64,000 nucleotides of DNA from contig QDFQ01000001.1 of the NCBI GenBank assembly GCA_003075315.1, positions 372,001 to 436,000 on the forward strand, in the 5' to 3' direction. Below, one piece after another: positions 16,869 through 24,582 of the stretch (position 1 is the first letter of the stretch; every line of letters starts with the position of its first letter). The translations under genes and the position numbers were made by a program. Under the pieces are notes generated by a model, which did not search any database, was not told the DNA's origin, and saw only the letters and a list, made by a program, of their open reading frames with translations. Origin of the DNA: Arthrobacter sp. TPD3018 (lineage in GTDB: Bacteria; Pseudomonadota; Alphaproteobacteria; Sphingomonadales; Sphingomonadaceae).

Positions 16869-17867
16869 ATGGGGACGTTGCTGACATTCGGCGAGATCAT
16901 GCTGCGTCTGTCGCCACCGGGACGCGAGCTGCTGTTGCAGACCCCCAAGCTGGACGTCTGGGTCGCGGGGGCCGAGGCGAATGTCGCAACCGCGCTCGCG
17001 CGGCTGGGCCATGACGTGCGCTTTGCCAGCCGGGTGCCGGACAACGACCTCGGCCGATCGGCGATCGCGACGTTGCGCGGGCATGGCGTCGATACGCGCG
17101 GCATCACGCTGGGCGGCGCGCGCATGGGGCTGTATTTCGTCACCTCCGGCGCGGGCATGCGCGCGACCGAGGTGATTTACGACCGGGCGCATTCCGCCTT
17201 TGCCGAGGCGCCCGTCGCGGCTTGGGATTGGAACGCGCTGTTCGACGGGGTCGACGGGCTGCATCTGTCGGGCATCACCCCGGCGCTGGGGGCAGTGGCG
17301 GCGCGGAGCGCGATCGCCGCGGTCGAGGCGGCGGCGGCGCGCGACATCCCGATCTCGTTCGATGGCAACTACCGCGCGAAATTGTGGGGGCGGTGGGATG
17401 GCGATCCTCGTGGCCTGCTGACGCAATTGGTCGCGCGCGCCAGCCTGTTGTTCGGTAACCATCGCGACATCGCGCTACTGCTCGGCACGCCGTTCGAGGC
17501 GGGCGATGCGCGCGCGGCGGCGGAGGCGGCGTTCGCCGCGTTTCCGAAGCTGCAGACGATCGCCTCGACCGCGCGGACGGTCGAGAATGTCGATCTCCAC
17601 TATCTGTCGGCGCGGATCGATACGCGCGAGACCTGGGTGGAAACGCCGCAGGTGACGCTGGCGGGGATCGTCGACCGGATCGGCGGCGGCGATGCCTTTG
17701 CCGCGGGCGTGCTGCATGCGCTGCGGCGGGGGCAGGGGATCGCGGCGGCGGCGGAGGCGGGCGTGGCGCTGACCGCGCTCAAACATTCGCTGCCCGGTGA
17801 TGCCGCGCTGTTCCGGCAGGCGGACCTCGACGCCTATCTGGCGGGCGGGCTCGACGTGCGCCGCTGA
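16869..17867 (+). CDS. kdgK: PfkB-family sugar kinase, probably 2-dehydro-3-deoxygluconokinase
   Basis: A 332-residue ribokinase-fold kinase. The N-terminal GEIMLRLSPPGRELL and VWVAGAEANVATALARLG match the 2-keto-3-deoxygluconate kinase branch. ISFDGNYRAKLW is typical of KdgK, and IVDRIGGGDAFAAGVLHAL is the PfkB anion-hole and catalytic-aspartate signature (usually DTxGAGD; here RIGGGD). It would phosphorylate KDG to KDPG, feeding the Entner-Doudoroff route. It is divergent from the GH130 gene, and its 3' end overlaps rarD by 34 bases on the other strand. The kinase fold is firm; the KDG substrate is inference from family resemblance. Confidence 0.87.
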   Translation: MGTLLTFGEIMLRLSPPGRELLLQTPKLDVWVAGAEANVATALARLGHDVRFASRVPDNDLGRSAIATLRGHGVDTRGITLGGARMGLYFVTSGAGMRATEVIYDRAHSAFAEAPVAAWDWNALFDGVDGLHLSGITPALGAVAARSAIAAVEAAAARDIPISFDGNYRAKLWGRWDGDPRGLLTQLVARASLLFGNHRDIALLLGTPFEAGDARAAAEAAFAAFPKLQTIASTARTVENVDLHYLSARIDTRETWVETPQVTLAGIVDRIGGGDAFAAGVLHALRRGQGIAAAAEAGVALTALKHSLPGDAALFRQADLDAYLAGGLDVRR

Positions 17868-18742
17868 GCCGCCGCGGCGGCGACGCTGCTCCAGGCATAC
17901 AGGCCGCACCCCGCCCAGATCAGCGCGAAGGTGGCGAGCTGCGCCGGGCGTACCGGCTCGTGATAAAGCAGCACCGCTTCCAGGAACTGGAGCGTCGGCG
18001 CGATGAACTGGAGCAGCCCGATCGTCGTGTAGCGCAGCGTGCGCGCGGCCGCGGCGAACAGCAGCAGCGGCGCGGCGGTGACGGGGCCGGCGAGGACGAG
18101 CAGCAGGTCCATCGATGTACCGCTACCGAAAGCGGCGGTGCCGTTGCGCCCGGCGGCGATCAGGATCGCGAGCGCGACCGGTGCGATCAGCGCGGTCTCC
18201 ACCGTCAGCCCGCCGAGCGAATCGATCGCGCAGATCTTCCGCAGGAAGCCGTAGAAGGCGAAGCTGAACGCGAGGGCGAGCGAAATCCAGATCGCGCCGC
18301 CGCCGTTCAGCGCGAAGATGAGGACGCCGCAGGCGGCGAGGCCGATCGCGATGGCCTGCACCCGGCCCAGCCGCTCGTGCAGCAACAGCGTGCCGAGCGC
18401 GACATTGACCAGCGGGTTGATGAAATAGCCGAGGCTTGCTTCGACCAGATGCGCGTTATCGACCGCCCAGATGTAGACGAACCAGTTGATCGCGATCAGC
18501 GTCGCGCTGCCCGCCAGCATCAGCAAGGTGCGGCCGCGCGCCACGGCCAGCAGCGGGCGCAGCCGCCGGGTGGCGACGACGATCACCGCGAGCAGGACCA
18601 GCGACCAGAGCACGCGGTGCGCGATCACCTGGAGCGGCGGGACGCCGGACAGCAGGTGCAGGTAGAGCGGCAGCGCCCCCCACAAGGTATAAGCGCCGAT
18701 GCCCTGGAGCAGGCCGGTGCGGGTGGAGGAGGCGGCGGACAT
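17834..18742 (-). CDS. rarD: EamA-family transporter RarD
   Basis: A 302-residue inner-membrane protein with about ten membrane segments and two EamA repeats. LLQGIGAYTLWGALPLYLHLL at the N-terminus, LIAINWFVYIWAVDNAHLVEASLGYFINPL in the middle and TLQFLEAVLLYHEP near the end are strongly conserved in RarD, a member of the drug/metabolite transporter superfamily. The start at MSAASSTRTG is taken rather than an ATG 12 codons upstream whose extension is hydrophilic and proline-rich. It converges on and overlaps the kinase gene. The substrate is not established. Confidence 0.93.
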   Translation of the reverse strand: MSAASSTRTGLLQGIGAYTLWGALPLYLHLLSGVPPLQVIAHRVLWSLVLLAVIVVATRRLRPLLAVARGRTLLMLAGSATLIAINWFVYIWAVDNAHLVEASLGYFINPLVNVALGTLLLHERLGRVQAIAIGLAACGVLIFALNGGGAIWISLALAFSFAFYGFLRKICAIDSLGGLTVETALIAPVALAILIAAGRNGTAAFGSGTSMDLLLVLAGPVTAAPLLLFAAAARTLRYTTIGLLQFIAPTLQFLEAVLLYHEPVRPAQLATFALIWAGCGLYAWSSVAAAAAQRRTSSPPAR

Positions 18743-18824
18743 GGTGCGCGCTGTGCCGGGTCGATCGGGGTGAGGCAAGCGCGTGGCGCTTTTCCTCGGC
18801 CGGTCAGGCGGCTAGGGGCAGGCG

Positions 18825-19055
18825 ATGACCAGCGGTGCGCTTCACGACCTGTTTCTGTCGACGCTGATTCGTCAGGCGGGCGGCAACCGGCGGCGCTGGC
18901 GGTTGGTGACGGGGGACCTGCGCGTCTACCCCATTGCCACTCATCCGCACTGCAACTGGTCGGTGACGCCGTCCGGCACCGCGGCCGAGAACGATATCGT
19001 CGAACGGATCGCCGACGATCTGCGTGCCGCACATCCCATCCTGGTCGAAGGTTAG
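18825..19055 (+). CDS. Small conserved hypothetical protein
   Basis: A 76-residue frame starting MTSGALHDLFLSTLIRQAGG with AGGGGCAGGCG upstream. It carries RVYPIATHPHCNWSVTPSGT, a pattern seen in small sphingomonad proteins of unknown role. It has no membrane segment or signal. It is divergent from rarD (82-base gap). The His/Cys cluster THPHCNW could bind metal, but this is speculation. Confidence 0.68.
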   Translation: MTSGALHDLFLSTLIRQAGGNRRRWRLVTGDLRVYPIATHPHCNWSVTPSGTAAENDIVERIADDLRAAHPILVEG

Positions 19056-19179
19056 AGATCCGTCGTCGCGCAAACGATTATCTCCGGAACGGTTGCTTTC
19101 AAAACCGACCGAGCATAAACGTCGATTGCCGACATGACATAACTGTCATGTCGATGGGTTCTTATTGGGAAAGAACGGG

Positions 19180-19350
19180 ATGGCACCCGAGACGCACGAG
19201 CGGATATGCACCCAATTGTCCGAGGTGCTCGTGCTGTTAGATCAGCAACATTGTCCAGTCGCGGCTCTGTACGTCGCCCATGCGCTCGACGCGCTGTGCT
19301 ATGCGCCCAGCGACCGCGGAGACCCGGGATCGTCTACGGTACTACAGTGA
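19180..19350 (+). CDS. Small hypothetical protein
   Basis: A 56-residue helical protein (MAPETHERICTQLSEVLVLL) with ALYVAHALDALCYA in the middle. GGGAAAGAACGGG precedes the ATG; an in-frame ATG five codons earlier is an alternative. The last 17 bases overlap the convergent MarR-like gene. The size and helical pattern resemble other sphingomonad micro-proteins. No function can be given. Confidence 0.5.
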   Translation: MAPETHERICTQLSEVLVLLDQQHCPVAALYVAHALDALCYAPSDRGDPGSSTVLQ

Positions 19351-19768
19351 TGTCGGTCAGCCAGGTGCGGATGATCTGACGGGCGCGATCGCTCAGCGCC
19401 AGCATCGTCACCCGCCGATCGGTGATATCGTCGCTGCCGTCGATCAGGCCACGCTCCTGCAACAGCTTCACCCAGCGCAGCGCCGTGGTGCGCGGCACGC
19501 CGGCAGCGGCGCAACAGGCGTTGGTGGTGACCGCGCGGCCGCCTTGGCCTTCGGCGAACAGGAACAGCATGATATCCAGGCCGGGATTGGCGAACAGCGA
19601 CGCGTCGAGATGCGTGGTCAGCCGCCGGCGCGATGCCGTGAAGGCCCGTGCGAGCGCGTAGAGGTGTTCGTCCGGCGTCGCGCTCACCGCAATGGGTGAG
19701 AGCAGCCCGTTATTGGCATTCTGATCGCTAAACAGAGCGGCGTCCTGTCCTCGCATTGCGCTTCCCAT
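19334..19768 (-). CDS. MarR-like winged-helix DNA-binding protein
   Basis: A 144-residue transcriptional regulator. An N-terminal helix LARAFTASRRRLTTHLDASLF precedes LDIMLFLFAEGQ, then the helix-turn-helix ACCAAAGVPRTTALRWVKLLQERGLI and the wing DGSDDITDRRVTMLALSDRARQII. This is the layout of the MarR/winged-helix group. The target is unknown. It lies just after the end of the chemotaxis genes, separated by about 89 bases from the short last gene of that set, and on the same strand. Confidence 0.82.
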   Translation of the reverse strand: MGSAMRGQDAALFSDQNANNGLLSPIAVSATPDEHLYALARAFTASRRRLTTHLDASLFANPGLDIMLFLFAEGQGGRAVTTNACCAAAGVPRTTALRWVKLLQERGLIDGSDDITDRRVTMLALSDRARQIIRTWLTDITVVP

Positions 19769-19857
19769 CGTGCCCCGCTTTTGGTTTCGCTGTTAGCGCA
19801 TAAACTTAGCGGGTCCGAAATCAAGTGGTGTCGTGCGAGACTAAATCGGTCAACCGA

Positions 19858-20205
19858 TCATTCGGTGGGGTCGATCGGTACCCCTTCGGCACGATAGCGA
19901 TCGACCGCGCGGCGGATATTGCCGCCCATTTCCTCCAGCGTGACCGCGGCGATCCGCTGTTCGACCGGGGCGCAGGAGCGCAGCAGGTCGGCGACCGCGA
20001 GCTGCGCCTGCGTGATCCGGTCGATCCCCTGCAGGCTGTGCATGTGATGGCGCAGCGTGTCCGGATTGCCGGCAAGATCGAAGGCGAGGTCGGCGAGCAG
20101 GCCGGTGATCCCGACCAGCTCGTCCGCCAGCGCATGGGCGAGAGCCGGTTCGCAGCCCGGCGCGATCGGGGTGGCGGATCCCATGTCGACGGGCAGCCCG
20201 ATCAC
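19858..20205 (-). CDS. Hypothetical protein at the end of the chemotaxis operon
   Basis: A 115-residue, largely helical protein. The GTG start overlaps the stop of the degenerate cheB by four bases (GTGA), which argues for coupled translation and a role linked to chemotaxis. Visible features are LADELVGITGLLADLAFDL, MHSLQGIDRITQAQLAVADLL and TLEEMGGNIRRAVDRYR, with no recognised phospho-acceptor or catalytic motif. The helical pattern could form a bundle, as in adaptor or phosphatase proteins, but no family is recognised. A GTG three codons upstream is an alternative start. Confidence 0.7.
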   Translation of the reverse strand: MIGLPVDMGSATPIAPGCEPALAHALADELVGITGLLADLAFDLAGNPDTLRHHMHSLQGIDRITQAQLAVADLLRSCAPVEQRIAAVTLEEMGGNIRRAVDRYRAEGVPIDPTE

Positions 20206-21215
20206 TTGTTGCACAGTTTCAGAAGGGTGCGGGCGAGCTGGTCCGCCGGAACCGGCTGGTTCGCCATGCGCCGCGCCATCGTATAGCCCTGGCTCCGGTC
20301 CTCGGCCGGCGTGATGTAGAAGCCGTTGCCCGCCGACAAAGCGCGCACGCCGGCGTCACCATCCTCGCCATCCGCGCCCAGCAGCAAACCGACCGATTCG
20401 GCGCCCGCCGCTTTGGCGACCGAGGCGAACAGGATCGAGATCGACGGCCGCTCGCCCGCGACGGGATCGCGCGGCAGCATGCGCAGCTTGCCGTTCGGCC
20501 ACGAATCGACGACGACATGCGTCTCGCCCGGGGGCGCGAGATAGATCGTGCCCTGTTCGACCGGCATGCCGTCCTCGGCCAGCACGATCTTGGGCGCGAT
20601 TTCCGCGGCCAGCTTGTCGATCATCGTACCGGCGAGCCCCGCGCCCAGATGCTGGACGACGACGGTCGGCGGGCAGTTCGCCGGGAAGGCGCCGAACAGT
20701 TCGAACAAGGTCTGCGTCGCCGCAGCCTCGCCGCCGATCGCGAGCAGGCGGCCGTTCCAGTCGAGCGGCGGCGAGGCCACCACCTTGGTCGCGCCAGCAG
20801 CCTTCACCGCGGCGCCCTTGGCGGCCTTGATCCGCTTGCCGAGCTTGGCGAGAATCTTGTCGAACTCCGCCGCCACGGCGACCTTGGGCTTGGGGAAACA
20901 GTCGATCGCGCCCAGCCGCAGCGCCTCGATCGATGCTTCCGCCCCCGCCTCGGTCCGCGTCGAGAACATGATGACCGGCATCGGCCGCTGTTCCATCAAC
21001 TCGGCCAGATATTCGAGGCCGCTCATCCCCGGCATTTCGACGTCGAGCGTCATGACGTCGGGAACCAGCTTGTCGCGCATGACGCGGGCTTCCTCGGCGC
21101 CGTCGGCCGAACCGACGACGGTGACGCCCGGAATGCGTTCGAGAGCGCCCGACAGCAGCGCGCGCATGGTGAGCGAATCATCGACGACGAGAACTTTAAC
21201 CGGGGCGGCGGCCAT
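20202..21215 (-). CDS. cheB: CheB-like protein with intact receiver but no catalytic serine
   Basis: A 337-residue CheB homologue. The receiver domain looks functional: VVDDS, phospho-acceptor Asp58 in TLDVEMPGMSG, FSTR and PKPK. In the methylesterase domain the signature GSSTGG is replaced by GGEAAA (161-166), with Glu163 where the nucleophilic serine belongs. The histidine (VVVQHL, His189) and an aspartate (Asp285 in GEDGDAG) remain. It should therefore not demethylate receptors by the known mechanism. A canonical CheB lies 1.5 kb upstream in the same operon. It may act as a phospho-regulated binding protein or a phosphate sink; that is inference. It is separated from cheW by 41 bases. Confidence 0.9.
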   Translation of the reverse strand: MAAAPVKVLVVDDSLTMRALLSGALERIPGVTVVGSADGAEEARVMRDKLVPDVMTLDVEMPGMSGLEYLAELMEQRPMPVIMFSTRTEAGAEASIEALRLGAIDCFPKPKVAVAAEFDKILAKLGKRIKAAKGAAVKAAGATKVVASPPLDWNGRLLAIGGEAAATQTLFELFGAFPANCPPTVVVQHLGAGLAGTMIDKLAAEIAPKIVLAEDGMPVEQGTIYLAPPGETHVVVDSWPNGKLRMLPRDPVAGERPSISILFASVAKAAGAESVGLLLGADGEDGDAGVRALSAGNGFYITPAEDRSQGYTMARRMANQPVPADQLARTLLKLCNK

Positions 21216-21256
21216 GCCTGTTATCCTTGGGTAACGAGAAGACGGAAGGTAATCGT

Positions 21257-21700
21257 TCAGGCAGCGTCGGAGAGCGAAGCCGAGCTATCGACCAGCCGCT
21301 CCAGCGCGAGCACGAGGATCAGCCGCTGATCGATCGTCGCCAGTCCTTCAAGGAATTGGGCGGCGGGCGTTTCGCCGATATCGGGCAGCGGTTGCATACC
21401 ATCGTCAGGAATGCTGACGATATCGTTGACGGCGTCGACGATAAGTCCCTGCAACTGTTCGCCGATCCGCACGACGATGATGACGTGGCGCGACGACGGG
21501 TCGGTCGAGCCCCAGCCCAGGCGATGGCTGAGATCCAGCACGGGCAGCACGACGCCGCGCAGGTTGACGACACCGCGCACATGCGCCGGCACGTTGGGCA
21601 GCGGCGTGGCCGGCGACCAGGCGCGGATTTCGCGAATCGCCATGATGTCGACGCCGAGAACCTGTTCGCCGATCTGGAAGGTGATGAGCTGACGGGACAT
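21257..21700 (-). CDS. cheW: Chemotaxis coupling protein CheW
   Basis: A 147-residue SH3-like adaptor that links chemoreceptors to CheA. It begins LITFQIGEQVLGVDIMAIREIR and contains VPAHVRGVVNLRGVVLPVLDL, the central CheW signature, followed by VIIVVRIGEQLQGLIVDAVN. The length is normal. It lies 20 bases downstream of cheY in the same transcription unit and is the only CheW in the window; CheA carries its own CheW-like C-terminal domain. Confidence 0.95.
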   Translation of the reverse strand: MSRQLITFQIGEQVLGVDIMAIREIRAWSPATPLPNVPAHVRGVVNLRGVVLPVLDLSHRLGWGSTDPSSRHVIIVVRIGEQLQGLIVDAVNDIVSIPDDGMQPLPDIGETPAAQFLEGLATIDQRLILVLALERLVDSSASLSDAA

Positions 21701-21720
21701 GATGTTATTCCTGTTGCAAA

Positions 21721-22101
21721 TCAGTGCAGGACGCGGCGGATCGCCGCAGCGAGCTTGTCAGGATGGAACGGCTTGACGATCCAACCTGTAGCGCCCGCCG
21801 AGCGCGCGCGCTGCTTCTTTTCATCCGAGCTTTCCGTGGTGAGCACCAGGATCGGCAGGTTGCGATGCCGATCCTGTTCGCGCACCTTCTCGATCAGGCC
21901 GAAGCCATCGAGACGCGGCATGTTGATGTCGGTGATGAGCAGGTCGGGACCGTTGCCCGACGAACAGGCACCACCGAGCCGTTCGAGCGCATCGACGCCG
22001 TCTTCGGCCTCGAGGACGTTGTAGCCCATGTCGGTCAGTGCTGCCTTCAGCAGCATCCGCATACTGGGTGAATCGTCCACGGTCATGATCATGCTGGACA
22101 C
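21721..22101 (-). CDS. cheY: Chemotaxis response regulator CheY
   Basis: A single-domain receiver of about 126 residues. MTVDDSPSMRMLLKAAL carries the acidic pocket, LITDINMPRLDGF the phospho-acceptor aspartate, LTTESS the switch threonine and IVKPFHPDKL the conserved lysine. This is the form that binds the flagellar switch when phosphorylated by CheA. The GTG at 22101 is chosen since AAGGAA lies five bases upstream; ATG codons at 22092 or 22086 are possible. It sits between cheD and cheW. Confidence 0.93.
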   Translation of the reverse strand: MSSMIMTVDDSPSMRMLLKAALTDMGYNVLEAEDGVDALERLGGACSSGNGPDLLITDINMPRLDGFGLIEKVREQDRHRNLPILVLTTESSDEKKQRARSAGATGWIVKPFHPDKLAAAIRRVLH

Positions 22102-22130
22102 GGCAGTTCCTTTTTGGGGGAGGGGGGTCA

Positions 22131-22700
22131 TCAGAAGAATTCCACATCGCCGACGGCATCGGCGATGACGGGAGCGGGAGCGGCGACGCGCGGTTTTTCG
22201 ACCGGGCGATCGGTGGCGATGCGGCAGCGGGCAAGGCCCAGCGTCGGACGGAATTCGATCCGGCGGGCGCCATGGCCACCGACGTCCTCGCCGACCAGCG
22301 CGATGCGTTCGTCGCGCAGGAAGCGGCGGGCGAACAGCGCGTTGGTCGCGCCGATATCGCGGAATCCGTCGCGCAGGCTGGCACCGCCATAGATGCGCGC
22401 CTTCAGGTTCGATCGCGTCGCGCCCATCGACATCATCGCGTTGATCAGCACTTCCATCGCATAGACGCCGTAGCGTTGCAGCGAGCGCACGTCGGTTTCG
22501 CCACTGCCCGGCTCGGCGAGCAGAAAGTGGTTGAGGCCGCCGACCTTGGCGATCGGATCGTAGAGGCAGGCCGAGATGCAGCTGCCGAGCACGGTCGTCA
22601 GCACGACGCCGGCGTCGTCGGACACCTTGGTTTCGCCCTGCAGGATGTTGATGCGGCGCAGGCCGTCGGATGCACGGGGAAGGTTCGACAATGGGGTCAT
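22131..22700 (-). CDS. cheD: Chemoreceptor glutamine deamidase CheD
   Basis: A 189-residue enzyme that deamidates receptor glutamines and in some species partners with CheC or CheY. The catalytic cysteine is in LGSCISACLYD and the histidine in GGLNHFLLAEPG. KARIYGGASL and the C-terminal GEDVGGHGARRIEFRP are typical. The start overlaps the stop of the canonical cheB (ATGA). No cheC is seen in the window. A proline/alanine-rich tail of about 30 residues extends past the core. Confidence 0.94.
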   Translation of the reverse strand: MTPLSNLPRASDGLRRINILQGETKVSDDAGVVLTTVLGSCISACLYDPIAKVGGLNHFLLAEPGSGETDVRSLQRYGVYAMEVLINAMMSMGATRSNLKARIYGGASLRDGFRDIGATNALFARRFLRDERIALVGEDVGGHGARRIEFRPTLGLARCRIATDRPVEKPRVAAPAPVIADAVGDVEFF

Positions 22701-23719
22701 GCACGGCACTCCGCCATCAATCGCGCCGCGATCTTCGACAGCGGCAGCTGCGCCGTCACCGCGCCCATCTGGAACGCCGCGGCGGGCATTCCGTAGACGA
22801 CGCAGCTGTCGGCATCCTGGCCGATCGTCATCGCGCCCTTGTCGCGCATAGCCTTCAGGCCCTGCGCGCCGTCGGCGCCCATGCCGGTCAGGATCGCGCC
22901 GACCGCGGAGGCGCCGGCCCAGCGCGCGACCGAATGGAACAGGCGGTCGACCGAGGGGCGGTGGCCGCTCATCTTCTCGTCCTCGACCAGGCGGCAGCGG
23001 CGCAAGCTGCCGCCGGTGATCTCGGTATGATAGGCGCCGCCGGGCGCGACATAGACATGACCCACCTCCAGCGGCGCGCCGGGGCGCGCGACGCTGACGT
23101 GGGGTGCCGACAGGCGGTCGAGCCGCGCGGCGAAGGTCGGCACGTAGCTTTCGGGCATGTGCTGGACGATGACCGTCGGCGGACAGTTGACCGGGAAGCC
23201 GCCGAGCAGCTCGATCAGCGTCTCGACGCCGCCGGTCGACGATCCGATCGCGATCATCGCGTCCTGGCGCGGCACGTAATCGGCGGCGGGCGCACGCGGC
23301 ACCGGTGTCGCCTGGAAGCGGGGGCGGACCCGGCTTTTCGCCGCGGCCTTGACCAGCCGCGTCAGATCGTTGCCCAGGCCACCGCCGAACGCCTGCTTGG
23401 GCTTTTCGTAGCAGTCGAACGCACCCAGTTCGAGCGCGCGGATCGTCGCCTCCGCGCCCTTGCCGGTCAGCGTCGACAGCATGACGACGGGCATGGGGCG
23501 CAGGCGCATGATCTTTTCGAGGAAGTCGAGGCCGTTCATCCCCGGCATCTCGATGTCGAGCGTGATGACGTCGGGGTTGAGCGACTTGATCATCTCGCGC
23601 GCGGTCATCGGGCCGTCGGCGGTGCCGACGACTTCGATATCCGGGTCCTGCGACAGGCTGTGCGACACCATCGCCCGCATCGTCGGCGAGTCATCGACCA
23701 CTAGAGCGCGGACCGTCAT
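22697..23719 (-). CDS. cheB: Chemotaxis response regulator protein-glutamate methylesterase CheB (canonical)
   Basis: A 340-residue CheB that removes methyl groups from chemoreceptors and deamidates glutamines once phosphorylated. The receiver has VVDDSPTMRAM, Asp55 in TLDIEMPGMNG, LSTLT and EKPK. The catalytic domain has IGSSTGGVETL with Ser161, VIVQHMPESY with His187 and ILTGMGADGAQG with the aspartate. The start is fixed by an ATGA overlap with the cheR stop. The end overlaps cheD in the same way. It is the active partner of the degenerate CheB further downstream. Confidence 0.96.
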   Translation of the reverse strand: MTVRALVVDDSPTMRAMVSHSLSQDPDIEVVGTADGPMTAREMIKSLNPDVITLDIEMPGMNGLDFLEKIMRLRPMPVVMLSTLTGKGAEATIRALELGAFDCYEKPKQAFGGGLGNDLTRLVKAAAKSRVRPRFQATPVPRAPAADYVPRQDAMIAIGSSTGGVETLIELLGGFPVNCPPTVIVQHMPESYVPTFAARLDRLSAPHVSVARPGAPLEVGHVYVAPGGAYHTEITGGSLRRCRLVEDEKMSGHRPSVDRLFHSVARWAGASAVGAILTGMGADGAQGLKAMRDKGAMTIGQDADSCVVYGMPAAAFQMGAVTAQLPLSKIAARLMAECRA

Positions 23720-24582
23720 GCCGTCACTTTCTGAAAGGTGGTGCGGCCGACGCATGCGAAGCGTGGCGCGACCGAGTTGGAGAGCCGCTCGGAATGCCCG
23801 ATGTACAGGAACCCGCCCGGAACGAGGTGGTCGGCAAGCCGGGTCTGCAGGCGTTCCTTGGTCGGTTCGTCGAAGTAGATCATGACGTTGCGGCAAAAGA
23901 TCGCGTCGAACTGTCCCTTCATCGGCCAGTTTTCGAGCAGGTTGAGCTTACGGAAGGCGATGCGCTCGCGGATCAGCGGATGAACCTCCGCCTGATTGCC
24001 GTCGCGCGTCATCCAGATCGAGCGGAGCGACTGCGGCACGCCCGATGCGGTATCCAATGTGTAGCGGCCAGCCTTGGCCGCGGCGAGGATCTCGGTCGAC
24101 AGATCGGTCGCCAGCACGCGCAGGTCGGTGCGCGCGAGGCGCTGGCCGTTGCCGCGTTCCTGACCGAAGATCGCCATCAGCAGCGAATAGGGTTCCTCGC
24201 CGCTGGAACAGGCCGCCGACCACAGGCGCACCTTGCCGCGCGTCGTCAGCCGCGCGTCGAGGGCGGGCCAGCAATGCTCCATGAAATGATCGAAGTGATG
24301 CGATTCGCGGAAGAAGCTGGTGTGGTTGGTGGTCAGCGCATCCAGCGCCTGCGTGCGTTCGACCGGATCGGTTGCGATCAGCGCGACATATTGGGCGAAG
24401 GTCGTCAGGCCGCACGCGCGCACCCGCGGTGCCAGCCGGCCATAGACGAGCTGCATCTTGTTCGGCGGCAGCAGGATGCCCGCCGCCTCGTACACGAATT
24501 CGCTGATCGCCTTGTGGTCGGCGGCCTCGAACCGGAATTCGGTCGGTCGTTGCCCGTTGAGTGTCGCGGCGGCGGCGCTCAT
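23716..24582 (-). CDS. cheR: Chemotaxis protein methyltransferase CheR
   Basis: A 288-residue SAM-dependent methyltransferase that methylates receptor glutamates. An N-terminal helical domain (DHKAISEFVYEAAGILLPPNK) is followed by TSFFRESHHF, the SAM-binding KVRLWSAACSSGEEPYSLLM, the acidic loop VLATDLST and FDAIFCRNVMIYFDEPTKER. The receptors encoded nearby end in WSxF pentapeptides to which the CheR beta-subdomain could bind. It overlaps cheA at its start and cheB at its end by four bases each. Confidence 0.96.
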   Translation of the reverse strand: MSAAAATLNGQRPTEFRFEAADHKAISEFVYEAAGILLPPNKMQLVYGRLAPRVRACGLTTFAQYVALIATDPVERTQALDALTTNHTSFFRESHHFDHFMEHCWPALDARLTTRGKVRLWSAACSSGEEPYSLLMAIFGQERGNGQRLARTDLRVLATDLSTEILAAAKAGRYTLDTASGVPQSLRSIWMTRDGNQAEVHPLIRERIAFRKLNLLENWPMKGQFDAIFCRNVMIYFDEPTKERLQTRLADHLVPGGFLYIGHSERLSNSVAPRFACVGRTTFQKVTA

